40,937 nt of DNA from Rhodospirillaceae bacterium (GTDB lineage Bacteria > Pseudomonadota > Alphaproteobacteria > Rhodospirillales > Casp-alpha2). This document shows positions 25,669 to 34,229 of the stretch, one piece after another (position 1 is the stretch's first letter; each line of letters begins with the position of its first letter). The stretch covers positions 1 through 40,937 of the forward strand of contig NZAZ01000100.1 of assembly GCA_002686255.1 (NCBI GenBank). Direction: 5' to 3'. The translations under genes and the position numbers were made by a program. The notes beneath the pieces were generated by a model that saw only the letters and a program-made list of their open reading frames with translations, was not told the origin of the DNA and did no database searches.

Positions 25669-26541
25669 TTATTGGGACGCCGGCGGATTGACCCCGGCTA
25701 GCGGCTGATCGAAGTCCTCGGGCGTGATGCCGTAGCTTAAATCCGGGATCGGCGGCAGTTCAAGGACGGAACCGTTGTTGATTTCAGCTTTTCGCTTCTG
25801 CCGGTACAGGCTGCGGACGGCGGCGTAATAATCGACGGACGTCTTTTTCACCTGGTCCAGTTCATCGACAATGCCGGCGTATTCGTCAAAGCCATCGGCG
25901 CCGGTCAACGTATATTGGATATTATTACGGTCCGTATTGTCCAGCCACAGCCCTAAGGGATCGAGATAGGAATCAATCACCAACTTGCCGACAGTGTCGC
26001 GGGGACTGGACGGGCCGAATATCGGCAGGACAAGGTAGAAACCCTCACCCATACCGTAAACGGCAAGGGTCTGGCCGAAATCCTCATCATGGCGCCCTAT
26101 CCCCAATTCCGTCGCCACATCGGCCAAGCCGAGGATGCCGATGGTGGAGTTGATAAAGGCCCGGCCGAAGGTCGTCAGCGCCCGTTCGAACTCTCCTTGC
26201 AAGACATCGTTGGCGAAAATAACAGGGGAACTGAGGTTGTTGAGGAAATTGGAGATTCCCTGACGGACCGTCACATTGATGGTTTTATTATAGAACTTGG
26301 CGAGGGGACGCAGGAGCATATCCTGGAGCCCCTCGTTGAAATCAAAGATCGCCCGGTTCATGGACTCCAGGGGATCGTTGACGGCTTCTTCGCCGCTGGC
26401 CTGGGCCAGGGTGACATGGGCGGAGTCCGCTTCCGCCAAGCCGGCGGCAAAGGAGGTTTCCGGCGCGGTTAGGCCGAAGGCCAGAACCGCCATTAAAAGG
26501 GCGCCCGGCCAAGTGATGGATTTTAATTTTTTCAGGATCAT
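25669..26541 (-). CDS. mlaA: MlaA/VacJ family phospholipid-removal protein
   Basis: This 290-aa protein is the outer-membrane component of the Mla pathway, which pulls misplaced phospholipids from the outer leaflet. A signal sequence is followed by the family core: NDPLESMNRAIFDFNEGLQDMLLRPLAKFY, then GISNFLNNLSSPVIFANDVLQGE and FGPSSPRDTVGKLVIDSYLDP. No lipobox Cys is evident at the expected cleavage site, so it may not be a lipoprotein. ATG 26541 is chosen as the start that gives a proper signal peptide. It is divergent from the two MlaC-like genes, so the locus forms an MlaA-MlaC transport unit. Confidence 0.92.
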   Translation of the reverse strand: MILKKLKSITWPGALLMAVLAFGLTAPETSFAAGLAEADSAHVTLAQASGEEAVNDPLESMNRAIFDFNEGLQDMLLRPLAKFYNKTINVTVRQGISNFLNNLSSPVIFANDVLQGEFERALTTFGRAFINSTIGILGLADVATELGIGRHDEDFGQTLAVYGMGEGFYLVLPIFGPSSPRDTVGKLVIDSYLDPLGLWLDNTDRNNIQYTLTGADGFDEYAGIVDELDQVKKTSVDYYAAVRSLYRQKRKAEINNGSVLELPPIPDLSYGITPEDFDQPLAGVNPPASQ

Positions 26542-26726
26542 GAAACTCGTTTCTTGCACTTCAGAGGTAAGGCACCAAAAACCAAACCGCAAAGATACCA
26601 TCCGTCGGAAAGGAGTCTTCAGGGATGGTTTCACTAGTATGTTTTTAGGGGAACTTTTCGACCCCCGCAACCACCATGTCCACCAAAACGCATCGTTGTA
26701 ACGATTTATTGAAACAAGCCTATTCT

Positions 26727-26775
26727 GTTATGGTTAACATTATCTTGAGACAAAGCGGGTTTAACCATTCATAAC
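26727..26775. promoter_or_regulatory. Imperfect palindrome in the mlaA / mlaC-like divergent promoter region
   Basis: GTTATGGTTAA (26727-26737) faces TTAACCATTCATAAC (26761-26775), an inverted repeat apart from a four-base insertion. It sits in the AT-rich DNA about 30 bp before the ATG of the first MlaC-like gene. It could be an operator, or chance in AT-rich sequence. Confidence 0.3.
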
Positions 26776-26804
26776 AATATATAAAATAACTCTTGAGGCC
26801 ATAA

Positions 26805-27419
26805 ATGTATCGCACTTGTTTAAGCTTTAAAGCTTTGATTCTATTCATTTGTTTGGCGGTTTCCCCAGGCCCGGCCATGGCCGAATCGGGGCCGAGCGAT
26901 ATTGTCGGCAAGTTCCAGGTCAACCTTCTCCAGGTCATGAAAGAGGCCGAAAGCCTGACCGTCCGTCAACGCTTCGAGCGGCTGGCCCCCAGCGTCGATA
27001 AATCCTTCCACATGCCGTTGATGATCCAGATCGCCTCCGGCGGCTTTTGGAAACAAGCGACTCCGTCTGAACGGACGCAACTCGTCGAGGCTTTCCGTCG
27101 CATGAGCATTGCGACCTTGGCGACCCTGTTCGACGGTTATTCGGGCGAGGTCTTCAAACTGGAGAAGGAAATGCAGGGGCCGCAAAAGACAATGCTGGTG
27201 ATGACGAAGCTCATTAAATTGGATAAATCGGCGGTCGATATCGCCTATGTCTTGAGGCCCTTCAAAGAGGGTTGGCGCATCATTGACGTCATCCTCGATA
27301 ATGGAATCAGCGAATTGAAGGTGCGCCAGTCGGAATGCCGTCTGATATTGAAAAACAAGGGTATCCCAGGACTAATTTCGCTTTTGAACGGCAAGGCTGA
27401 CGAGCTGATCTTCCAATAA
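26805..27419 (+). CDS. MlaC/Ttg2D (HpnM-like) lipid-binding protein, copy 1
   Basis: This 204-aa periplasmic protein of the MlaC family ferries phospholipids between MlaA and the inner-membrane complex; the HpnM subgroup is linked to hopanoids. The signal peptide (residues 1-23) ends near AMAES. The mature part has SPSDIV-like GPSDIVGKFQVNLLQVMKEAESLTV, then the RFERLAPSVDKSFHMPLM segment, FDGYSGEVF, and the C-terminal WRIIDVILDNGISELKVRQSEC. It is about 204 aa, normal for the family. It is 51 bp upstream of a clear paralog. The DNA is less GC-rich than that of the second copy. Confidence 0.88.
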   Translation: MYRTCLSFKALILFICLAVSPGPAMAESGPSDIVGKFQVNLLQVMKEAESLTVRQRFERLAPSVDKSFHMPLMIQIASGGFWKQATPSERTQLVEAFRRMSIATLATLFDGYSGEVFKLEKEMQGPQKTMLVMTKLIKLDKSAVDIAYVLRPFKEGWRIIDVILDNGISELKVRQSECRLILKNKGIPGLISLLNGKADELIFQ

Positions 27420-27470
27420 AATTTCATCATCCGCCTCAACCACACCACACGGCCGCCACATTTCATTCAT

Positions 27471-28100
27471 ATGGAAAAGAGCATGCAATGCCGCTTTTTC
27501 GCATTCGGGTTAGTGCCGCTTCTGACGGCCATGGTTCTGTTGGCCCCTTCCGCCGGCTGGGCGCAATCCAGTCCGAGCGATATTGTCGCCGCCTTTCACG
27601 AAAGCCTGCTCGGCGTCATGAAGAAAGCCAAGACTCTTGGCGTCAAGGGCCGGTTTGAAAAGCTGGCGTCCCCGCTCAAGCAAAGTTTTCATTTCCGGCT
27701 GATGACTCAGGTCGCCGTCAGCTCCTATTGGAGGAAGGCCAACCAGGCCCAGATCGACAGGCTGGTCGACGCCTTTACCCGCCTTTCCATTAGCACCTAT
27801 GCCTCGCGGTTCGACGGCTATTCGGGCCAATCCTTCGAAACCGAGGGCGAAAAACCGGGGCCGCAGAAAACCATCCTGGTCATGACCCGGATCATCGATC
27901 CCGGGTCGGACCCGGTGGAGCTCACCTACGTCACCCGCAAAATCAAGGGCGAATGGCGGATCATCGACGTGCTGCTGGATACCGGCATCAGCGAACTGGC
28001 GGTGCGCCGGTCGGAATACCGCCGGGTGCTGAAAACCGGGGGAATCGACGGCCTCATCGACACCTTGAACCGCAAGGTCGATCAACTGCTGAATCCTTAA
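27471..28100 (+). CDS. MlaC/Ttg2D (HpnM-like) lipid-binding protein, copy 2
   Basis: This 209-aa exported protein is similar to the gene just upstream along the whole length: SPSDIVAAFHESLLGVMKKAK, RFEKLASPLKQSFHFRLM, STYASRFDGYSGQSF, and WRIIDVLLDTGISELAVRRSEYRRVLKTGGIDGLI. A signal peptide ends near GWAQS. ATG 27471 is used, and 27483 is a possible alternative. It is probably co-transcribed with copy 1 and converges with the HpnL-like gene. HpnM is the best subgroup guess because hpnN and hpnL-like genes lie next to it. Confidence 0.88.
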   Translation: MEKSMQCRFFAFGLVPLLTAMVLLAPSAGWAQSSPSDIVAAFHESLLGVMKKAKTLGVKGRFEKLASPLKQSFHFRLMTQVAVSSYWRKANQAQIDRLVDAFTRLSISTYASRFDGYSGQSFETEGEKPGPQKTILVMTRIIDPGSDPVELTYVTRKIKGEWRIIDVLLDTGISELAVRRSEYRRVLKTGGIDGLIDTLNRKVDQLLNP

Positions 28101-28138
28101 AATCCGGGGCAGGGTCCTTGGGGCCTACCGGGGGGGGC

Positions 28139-29143
28139 CTACTGGCCGTCGCCGTCCCGTTCCGGGACCAGGCCCGGTTTCATGGAAAGCATCGACCCCA
28201 GCGCAAAACCCCAGACGATCCAGATCACTTCGCGCAGCCGCCGGACCACCGATACCGACACGCCCAGGGACGGCAACCCTGTGATCGCCCCGCAGACAAG
28301 CAGAAAGGCCCCTTCCTGGGCGCCGATGGATGCGGGGATGAAAAACGTTCCGGTCCGCACCAGTTGCGCCACCGCCTCGATGATCCAGGCGTCGGCCCAG
28401 GATATGGGATGGTCCAGGAACAGGAGCGTGTAATAGATTTCGACCGCGCCCAGCAGCCAGTTGACGAAAGCCAGCAACAGGGCGCCGGCGAACCGGCCCC
28501 GGGCGCCGGTGTAAAAATGAACCAGCCGGTCGTCCATTTCGCGGATATGATGAAGCACGTCCTTAACGCGGGCGCCGATCGGCCAGCGGCCGATCCAAGC
28601 CCCGGTAAGCGAAGTCACCCCGAAACGCTGGACGACGAAGAAAAGGGCCACGGCCAACCCCAATACCAACAAGCCGACGCCGGCGACGATTTCATAGGCC
28701 CCCGGCAGAGACCCACCGCCGATCATCAAGACGAAACCGCCGACCAGAAAGATCACCAGGGCGATCAGGTTGATGGTCCGGGCCAGGATAAGCGAGGCCG
28801 TCCCTTCGCGGTAGCCGATCCCGTAGTGCTTTTTCAACATCACCGCCTTGACCGGCTCGCCGCCCATGCTGCCGGCCGGGATGACGTTGTTGAACGCTTC
28901 GCCGACCATGCGCAGCACCCAGGCCCGGTATGCCCAAAGCCCGTTCAGGGGAACGCTGCGGATGGTCATCTGCCAGGTGACGGAATCGATGGCGAAGGCG
29001 ACGAAATAAATGCCCAGGATGACCAAAAACCCGTAACCGACCCGGCTGATCTGGGCGCCGACTTCGGCGACGTCGATTTCGGCGATGACGGCCGCCAGCA
29101 ACGCCACGCCGATGAGCAGGTAAAAGGCTTTCAAGTGCCGCAT
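28139..29143 (-). CDS. HpnL-like integral membrane protein (lysylphosphatidylglycerol synthase TM family)
   Basis: This 334-aa polytopic membrane protein has about eight hydrophobic helices and the family landmarks GSMGGEPVKAVMLKK and FIPASIGAQEGAFLLVCGAI. The fold family includes the flippase part of MprF and the hopanoid-associated HpnL. Family members often act in lipid translocation or head-group handling. ATG 29143 matches the start of the hydrophobic sequence (MRHLKAFYLLIGVALL). It overlaps the 3' end of the upstream CDP-alcohol phosphatidyltransferase frame by 13 bases, so it is the third gene of an hpnN-led operon. Confidence 0.85.
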   Translation of the reverse strand: MRHLKAFYLLIGVALLAAVIAEIDVAEVGAQISRVGYGFLVILGIYFVAFAIDSVTWQMTIRSVPLNGLWAYRAWVLRMVGEAFNNVIPAGSMGGEPVKAVMLKKHYGIGYREGTASLILARTINLIALVIFLVGGFVLMIGGGSLPGAYEIVAGVGLLVLGLAVALFFVVQRFGVTSLTGAWIGRWPIGARVKDVLHHIREMDDRLVHFYTGARGRFAGALLLAFVNWLLGAVEIYYTLLFLDHPISWADAWIIEAVAQLVRTGTFFIPASIGAQEGAFLLVCGAITGLPSLGVSVSVVRRLREVIWIVWGFALGSMLSMKPGLVPERDGDGQ

Positions 29144-30141
29144 GCCGTTGGGTCCTGCCGGGGGTGGGGGGGTGCGGGGACTAGAGCATTTTCCACCCAG
29201 ATTGACCCGCTCTGATGTCCGGTCGGCGAGGCGGACCGACAGGCGTCCCACGAAGCGCGATGCGGCACCCTGGGGGCACGGGGGTGTCCCCCGGAAACCC
29301 CGGGGGGCGAGCGGGACAACGCAGCGGACGCCCGCCGCCCGGCATCCCGCAGGGACAGGCCCTTTCGGGCCGAGGCGGCGTCAAGCCCCTTGACCGTAGT
29401 GCCGCTACGCTCGGCGGCGCTTTCCTGGCCTCGGCCCGAAATGGCTCTGTCAGAGCGATTCAATCCGGGTGGAAAGTGCTCTAGAGTATGGAAATCATGG
29501 GCGCCACGGGCAAACTGGGTAATCCAATAAATCTGCGCGCCGATGGCGCCCACAGGCAACAGCACCCAGGCCAAATCGAAAACCGCCAGCACCAGGATGA
29601 TAAAGCAGAAATCCCACCGCGTAAGCTCGCGAAAAGCATACAACATCCGATCGCGGGCGCTCTCGGGTAAATGCGTCCCGGGTTTCGCCGTTTCCGGGAC
29701 CGCCTTGCCACGCGCGTCAAGCATGATTCCGATAAAATAATTGATGGTCCCTCCGATGCCGGCGATCACGCCGAGCCAGAACCAGACATTGGCGCCGAAA
29801 GAGCGCGTGGCCCCGATACCGAGCGCGACGAAAAAAGCCGTATGCACGATCCAGTCGACGAAGGTGTCGAACTTGTCGCCGAATTCGGAACACTGGCCCT
29901 TGATGCGGGCGATTTCGCCGTCGCAGTAGTCCAACACATAAGAGACGAGCAGGAGCACCGCAGCCGTTACTACTGCGTCGAACTTCCCCTCCACTAGATA
30001 CCAGCTTGCGGCCAGGCCCGACACCAGCGACGCCGTGGTGATTTGGTTGGCGCTCACCGGAAAGCGGACCAACACGGCGGTAACAGGCCCCGACATGTGC
30101 CGGATCAACGGGAACAAGGGCCTTTTCCGGGACGGGGTCAC
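29131..30141 (-). CDS. CDP-alcohol phosphatidyltransferase with a repeat-encoded C-terminal insertion
   Basis: This is a 336-aa frame. The first 215 residues form a CDP-OH-P membrane enzyme with the full motif D-YC-DG-EI-AR, eight residues, then G-DKF-D-TFV-D. It is a clear paralog of the gene at 223-960, which ends right after the matching RGARDYHV/RGAHDFHT segment. Here the frame runs on for 100 residues encoded by a palindromic repeat element (29181-29484) and then about 17 residues that overlap the next start. The start is GTG 30141, four bases from the hpnN stop, with a CGGAGC site. Placement between hpnN and an hpnL-like gene suggests a head-group step in hopanoid or phospholipid metabolism. 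The tail may impair the protein or be tolerated. Confidence 0.85.
   Translation of the reverse strand: MTPSRKRPLFPLIRHMSGPVTAVLVRFPVSANQITTASLVSGLAASWYLVEGKFDAVVTAAVLLLVSYVLDYCDGEIARIKGQCSEFGDKFDTFVDWIVHTAFFVALGIGATRSFGANVWFWLGVIAGIGGTINYFIGIMLDARGKAVPETAKPGTHLPESARDRMLYAFRELTRWDFCFIILVLAVFDLAWVLLPVGAIGAQIYWITQFARGAHDFHTLEHFPPGLNRSDRAISGRGQESAAERSGTTVKGLDAASARKGLSLRDAGRRASAALSRSPPGVSGGHPRAPRVPHRASWDACRSASPTGHQSGSIWVENALVPAPPHPRQDPTACGT
29181..29484. mobile_element. Palindromic MITE-like element inserted in the CDP-alcohol phosphatidyltransferase gene
   Basis: The ends are inverted repeats: CTAGAGCATTTTCCACCC on the left and, in reverse complement, CTAGAGCACTTTCCACCC on the right, followed by inner similarity (TCTGA and TCAGA). 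CTAG at both borders could be a target duplication. The distance between the two CTAG copies is exactly 300 bp, so the insertion added 100 codons without a frame change. Similar CTAGAGCATTTTCC-type intergenic repeats are common in alphaproteobacteria. No transposase is encoded. Confidence 0.72.
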
Positions 30142-30144
30142 GGC

Positions 30145-32820
30145 TCAATAGCTCCGGGCCGTGTCGTCCGCCCGCGCCGTCCCGGCCAGGCCCATCAGCG
30201 CCGGTAGGACAACAAGCGTGCACCCGAGGGTCAAGGAAATGGAAATCGTCAACAACAGCCCCATGCTCGCCATCCCCGGGTGCGACGACAACGCAATACT
30301 GCCGAACGAGCCGATGGTGGTCAAAGCGCTGAAGACCACGGCCCGGGGCGTCGACGTTTCGAGAACGCCGCTGACGCTGTTTTCCTCACGTTGCCTCAAC
30401 ATCAGATGAATGCCGCTGGCGACGCCGAGCCCGAACAACAAGGGCAGGACGATGATGTTGGCAAAATTGAAGGGAATATCGAAAATCACCGAGGCGGCGA
30501 CGGTCAGCAGCGCCGCCAGCGTCAGAGGCGCGAACACCAGGACCATGTCCAGCCACCGGTTCAGGACCGCCAACAACAATACCGAAATCAACGCCACCGA
30601 GATGATCCCCGCCTGCCAGAAAGCGGCAACGACCGCGTTGCCGGCCTCGAGGATGACCACCGACGACCCGATCGCATTGGCGGCAACGCCCTTGACCGAT
30701 TGAACGAACCGGGTCAGCGCCTCGCGGTCCCGGAGATCCTCTTTGGGAAACACCTCGAGCCGGGCCCGGCCGTCGGCGGCGACCTGGTTGGCGGCGATAT
30801 CCCGCGGCAGATTTTCCAGGCGCACCGGTTCAGCGGTCAGGGAAAGGTTAAGGGCCTCCAGCCGCCCCGGCAGCGCCGCCAACAGCCGCGTTTCCAGCTC
30901 CTTCAGCCCGGCCTCCTTGGCCGGCCCATCACCGAACAGGGCCGCCAGAGCCCGGGAAAGGCGCCGGGCCGCCTTCGCTTCACCAACCGCCCCTTGAAGG
31001 GCGGATAATTCTCCGAGCCTGCCCTGGATTTGGCCCAGCGCCGCCCGGCGGTCCTCCATGGACGGGGGCGCGTTGGTTTCCGCCGAGGCGAAGGCCGGCA
31101 TCAGGAACAACCCCATGGTGGCGATGACCTCAAGTTTCTCCGGCTGATCGGTGGGAACGTAATCGGCCAGGGTGGCGGTGCCGTCGACTTCGGAGAGCGC
31201 GTTCATTTGTCCGGCCAGGGCTTGGGCGGCGTCCAGGTTCCGTGTCAGGACGGTGATCGAATAGGGGCTGGTGTGGTTGTTTTCCATCAAATCGAAAATC
31301 GTCGCCACGGATTCGGTTTTCGGATTCTTCAGGTTCAAGGGGTCGAAATCGAACATCGCCTTCGGCACCACGAACGCCGCCGCGACCCCCACCGCCAGGG
31401 CCGACCAGCAAACGGCGGCGCTGTTGAACCGGATGAAGGACTGAAAAACCGGCCTCACCGGAATCATCCGGCCGCCGCCTCTCTTGTGTAAGCCCCGGGC
31501 GCGGGGCATTACCGTCAACAGCGCCGGCAAAACGGTGATATTGGCGAAAAAGGCGATGAACATGCCGGTCCCGGCGATCAATCCCAATTCGGCGAGGCCC
31601 AGATAATCCGTCGGCAGGAACGAATAGAAGGCGATGGCGGCGCTGAGGGCGCACAAGGTTAACGCCCCGCCGACCTGTTCGGCGGCTTCGGACAGCGCCC
31701 GGGCGTGATCGCCATCCCGGTCCATCCCTTCCTTGTAACGAAGCCCGTAATGAATGCCGAAATCGACGCTCAGGCCGATAAACAGAACCGCGAACGCGAC
31801 CGAGATCAGGTTCAACGCGCCGAGGGCCAAAATCGCGAAGGCCGCCGTCCAAATCAGGCCCATCAGCAACGTCACCAGCGCCGCCACCGCCAGCCTCAGC
31901 GACCGGAACCCGATCAGCAACAGAACCACGACCAGGAACAGCGACACCCCCCCAGCCACGCCCATGCCTTTTTCGACGCTTTGCAGTTCCTCATGGGCGA
32001 GCGCGGCGGAACCCGTCAGGCGCACCTGGACGCCGGTTTCCCGGGTCAGGCCGAGGTCCCGGGCGGCGGCGCGCACTCCCGCCATCGCCTTCGCCGCCGG
32101 ACGCAAGGACTTGAAATCGAGGGCCGGCTGGAGGACGAGGACGCGGCGGTTAGCCAAGATTTCGTCTTCCGGGGCGACGGCGCCCGACATCAAGGTCTGC
32201 CAGGACAATTGACGGAATTCCCCGGCTTTTTGTGCTTCGGCGACATCGGCCAGGGCGGCCAGCACCGTCATCAATTCAAAGGGGGCCTCGGCGGGGTCCT
32301 TGAGGAATTCGTCGATGGCCAGGTCCAGCATGCGGAACAGGCCGACGAGGCTGGGGTCCCGCCACAAGGCGCCGAGGAAGGGCTGCGCCTCGGCCAGCCG
32401 GTCGCTGAGATCGTAAAGGTCATCCAGTTCCAAATACAACAACCCGTTCCGGCGCAGGAATTCGTTGCCGGCCGGGTCGTCGACGCGGCCGAACAATTTC
32501 GGTTGTTGGCGAAGTTGGTCGGCCAGCGCCCGGGCGGCGTCATCGGAAAGATCCGGGCTGTCGCCGTCGATGACGACGATCAGGTTGTCGGAAAACTGCG
32601 GAAAGGCTTTGTTCAGTTCCGCCGAATGGCGGCGGAACGCCAGGTCCGCCGACAACATGTCGCCGGTGTCGGTGTTGATGCGGATATTTTCCGCCAGATA
32701 GACCGCGGCAACGGCGCTGAGAAGCACGGAAGCGGCAACCACCAGCCAAGCCAACCGGCGTACCCCATCGGTCCAGCGCACAAGGGCTTGGCGGTATGCT
32801 TGAGTTGGCGTCGTCGTCAC
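30145..32820 (-). CDS. hpnN: Hopanoid transporter HpnN, RND/MMPL superfamily
   Basis: This 891-aa RND-type inner-membrane exporter in Rhodopseudomonas moves hopanoids to the outer membrane. Two homologous halves are visible. Each has one helix, a large periplasmic loop and a block of five helices (first block about residues 275-440, second about 730-885). Landmarks include NIRINTDTGDMLSADLAFRR near the N-terminus, FIGLSVDFGIHYGLRYKEG in the first block and PLLFGLGVASGIHLMLRQRE in the second. The start is GTG 32820 with AAGGAGGGG 8 bases upstream. It leads an operon with a CDP-alcohol phosphatidyltransferase and an HpnL-like protein. No squalene-hopene cyclase gene is in the window. Confidence 0.92.
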   Translation of the reverse strand: MTTTPTQAYRQALVRWTDGVRRLAWLVVAASVLLSAVAAVYLAENIRINTDTGDMLSADLAFRRHSAELNKAFPQFSDNLIVVIDGDSPDLSDDAARALADQLRQQPKLFGRVDDPAGNEFLRRNGLLYLELDDLYDLSDRLAEAQPFLGALWRDPSLVGLFRMLDLAIDEFLKDPAEAPFELMTVLAALADVAEAQKAGEFRQLSWQTLMSGAVAPEDEILANRRVLVLQPALDFKSLRPAAKAMAGVRAAARDLGLTRETGVQVRLTGSAALAHEELQSVEKGMGVAGGVSLFLVVVLLLIGFRSLRLAVAALVTLLMGLIWTAAFAILALGALNLISVAFAVLFIGLSVDFGIHYGLRYKEGMDRDGDHARALSEAAEQVGGALTLCALSAAIAFYSFLPTDYLGLAELGLIAGTGMFIAFFANITVLPALLTVMPRARGLHKRGGGRMIPVRPVFQSFIRFNSAAVCWSALAVGVAAAFVVPKAMFDFDPLNLKNPKTESVATIFDLMENNHTSPYSITVLTRNLDAAQALAGQMNALSEVDGTATLADYVPTDQPEKLEVIATMGLFLMPAFASAETNAPPSMEDRRAALGQIQGRLGELSALQGAVGEAKAARRLSRALAALFGDGPAKEAGLKELETRLLAALPGRLEALNLSLTAEPVRLENLPRDIAANQVAADGRARLEVFPKEDLRDREALTRFVQSVKGVAANAIGSSVVILEAGNAVVAAFWQAGIISVALISVLLLAVLNRWLDMVLVFAPLTLAALLTVAASVIFDIPFNFANIIVLPLLFGLGVASGIHLMLRQREENSVSGVLETSTPRAVVFSALTTIGSFGSIALSSHPGMASMGLLLTISISLTLGCTLVVLPALMGLAGTARADDTARSY

Positions 32821-32917
32821 GGTTTCGGCCCCTCCTTCCGTCGCCGCTTATAGCCCTGTTGGGACTATTGGAACAAGGAAGGTCGGATTTTGTTGATCCG
32901 GGGGGGCCTAAGGGGAA

Positions 32918-32937
32918 CTAAGCCAAAGGCGGCTTAG
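32918..32937 (-). terminator. Hairpin terminator overlapping the SulP remnant stop
   Basis: CTAAGCC and GGCTTAG form a perfect 7-bp stem around six bases. The stem includes the TAA stop of the SulP remnant. On the minus strand it is followed by TTCCCCTT, a weak U-tract. Confidence 0.5.
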
Positions 32938-33248
32938 GTATCATTACACTCGGTGAAGATATGCAGACTGCATGCCTTGCATCGCTCCGCGTCCAGGCGG
33001 CGCTTGATGGCGGGGATCGCTTGTTTCTTGGACAGGAAGACGTTTTCCCTGCCGATCATGTCCAGATAGCCGCCCCTATCGCGCCATTTGGCGGCTTCCT
33101 CGGCAAGCGGTTCGGCGCCGGTCATGGCCGCAAGGATGTCGGCGCGCAGAGTTTTCCCGTTGACCCAGGAAATCCAGTTTAAGAAGGGAAAGGCTTGTCT
33201 GGCGGCGAACAGCCCCAGACCCGAGACGGACAGTTTGGCGAGGTGCAA
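32934..33248 (-). pseudogene. SulP anion transporter collapsed by an in-frame internal deletion
   Basis: The frame is 104 codons. The first 45 residues read as the N-terminus of a SulP transporter (FPFLNWISWVNGKTLRADIL, then AAMTG), which normally leads into the first membrane helix and VPQ motif. From about residue 46 it jumps to the end of the C-terminal STAS domain (GGYLDMIGRENVFLSKKQAI, then RLDAERCKACSLHIFTEC), a typical SulP ending. The roughly 450 residues of membrane helices and most of the STAS domain are missing, with the junction near 33113. The frame is intact, so a small soluble product could still be made, but transport is impossible. It is divergent from the DUF1538-PII-CBS operon. 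Confidence 0.75.
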
Positions 33249-33494
33249 TTTTTTTTCTTTTTATAACAGGAGGTTGGAGTTAGGTGTTAATAGTTTAGAA
33301 AAATGTATATTTAAAGAGCCCGGTTTGCATAGCAAAAAATGCTGCGGTGCACAAAAAAGTAATTTCGGGGAAAAAATCCGAAAGCGGTGAAAACTGGGTA
33401 ATGTCAGAGTCAATTTTAGGGTTAAATTTAAAGTGTCATTTCAAGGGGGACAGGGGCTGCAACGGAAAACGGGCCGGCAAAAAGGCCAACCGGA

Positions 33495-34229
33495 ATGAGC
33501 AAGGCAATTCGCGGTTTTTTCAAACTCCTCGGCGATGCGGTGCGCGACCTCGTACCCATCGTCCTTGTTATCGCCTTCTTCCAGGCCGTCGTCCTGCAAC
33601 AACCGCCACCCAATCTGGGCGGCGTCGTCGTCGGGCTGGGGTGCGTGGTCCTGGGTTTGGCGCTGTTCGTGCAGGGCCTGGAGATGGGCCTGTTCCCCTT
33701 GGGGGAGGCCATGGCCCAGGCCATGGCCCGTAAGGGAAGCCTGATCGGACTTTTGGGTTTTGCGTTTCTGCTCGGCTTCGGGACCACGGTGGCGGAGCCG
33801 GCGCTGATCGCCATCGCCGCCGAGGCGTCTGAGATCGCCGCCAAGGCCGGCGTCATCCAGTCCACGGCGGAAGATATGGACAGCTACGCTTTTGGGCTCA
33901 GGCTCACGGTGGCGCTGTCGGTAGGCGCGGCGCTGGTGCTGGGGGTATTCCGGATCCTCGTCGGCTGGCCGATCCAATACTTCATCATCGGCGGCTACAT
34001 CCTGGTGGTGTCGATAACGGCCTTCGCGCCGCCGGAGATCGTCGGCATTGCCTATGATTCGGGCGGCGTCACCACGTCCACCATCACGGTGCCCCTGGTC
34101 ACCGCCCTCGGCATCGGGTTGGCCAGCACCATCAAGGGGCGCAACCCGATGCTGGACGGGTTCGGGCTGATCGCCTTCGCCAGCCTGATGCCGATGATTT
34201 TCGTCATGATCTTCGGGATGCTGCACTGA
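33495..34229 (+). CDS. DUF1538 family membrane protein, subunit 1
   Basis: This 244-aa protein of the DUF1538 family has about seven hydrophobic segments and two conserved loops: [15 protein letters not shown] near residue 95 and [15 protein letters not shown] near residue 190, followed by [11 protein letters not shown]. These Gly/Thr/Ser-rich loops next to helices look like substrate-binding or ion-binding turns of a secondary carrier. The gene stop and the next ATG share a base (TGATG), so the two subunits are coupled and probably form a complex. The start is ATG 33495 with a weak AAAGG site. About 245 bp of AT-rich DNA without a gene lies upstream and should hold the operon promoter. Confidence 0.88.
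   Translation: MSKAIRGFFKLLGDAVRDLVPIVLVIAFFQAVVLQQPPPNLGGVVVGLGCVVLGLALFVQGLEMGLFPLGEAMAQAMARKGSLIGLLGFAFLLGFGTTVAEPALIAIAAEASEIAAKAGVIQSTAEDMDSYAFGLRLTVALSVGAALVLGVFRILVGWPIQYFIIGGYILVVSITAFAPPEIVGIAYDSGGVTTSTITVPLVTALGIGLASTIKGRNPMLDGFGLIAFASLMPMIFVMIFGMLH

Noticed and set aside
31705..32853. A 382-codon plus-strand frame across hpnN
   Set aside because: It is antisense to hpnN, which has RND motifs and a strong ribosome-binding site. The frame is low-complexity and Gln/Arg/Gly-rich.
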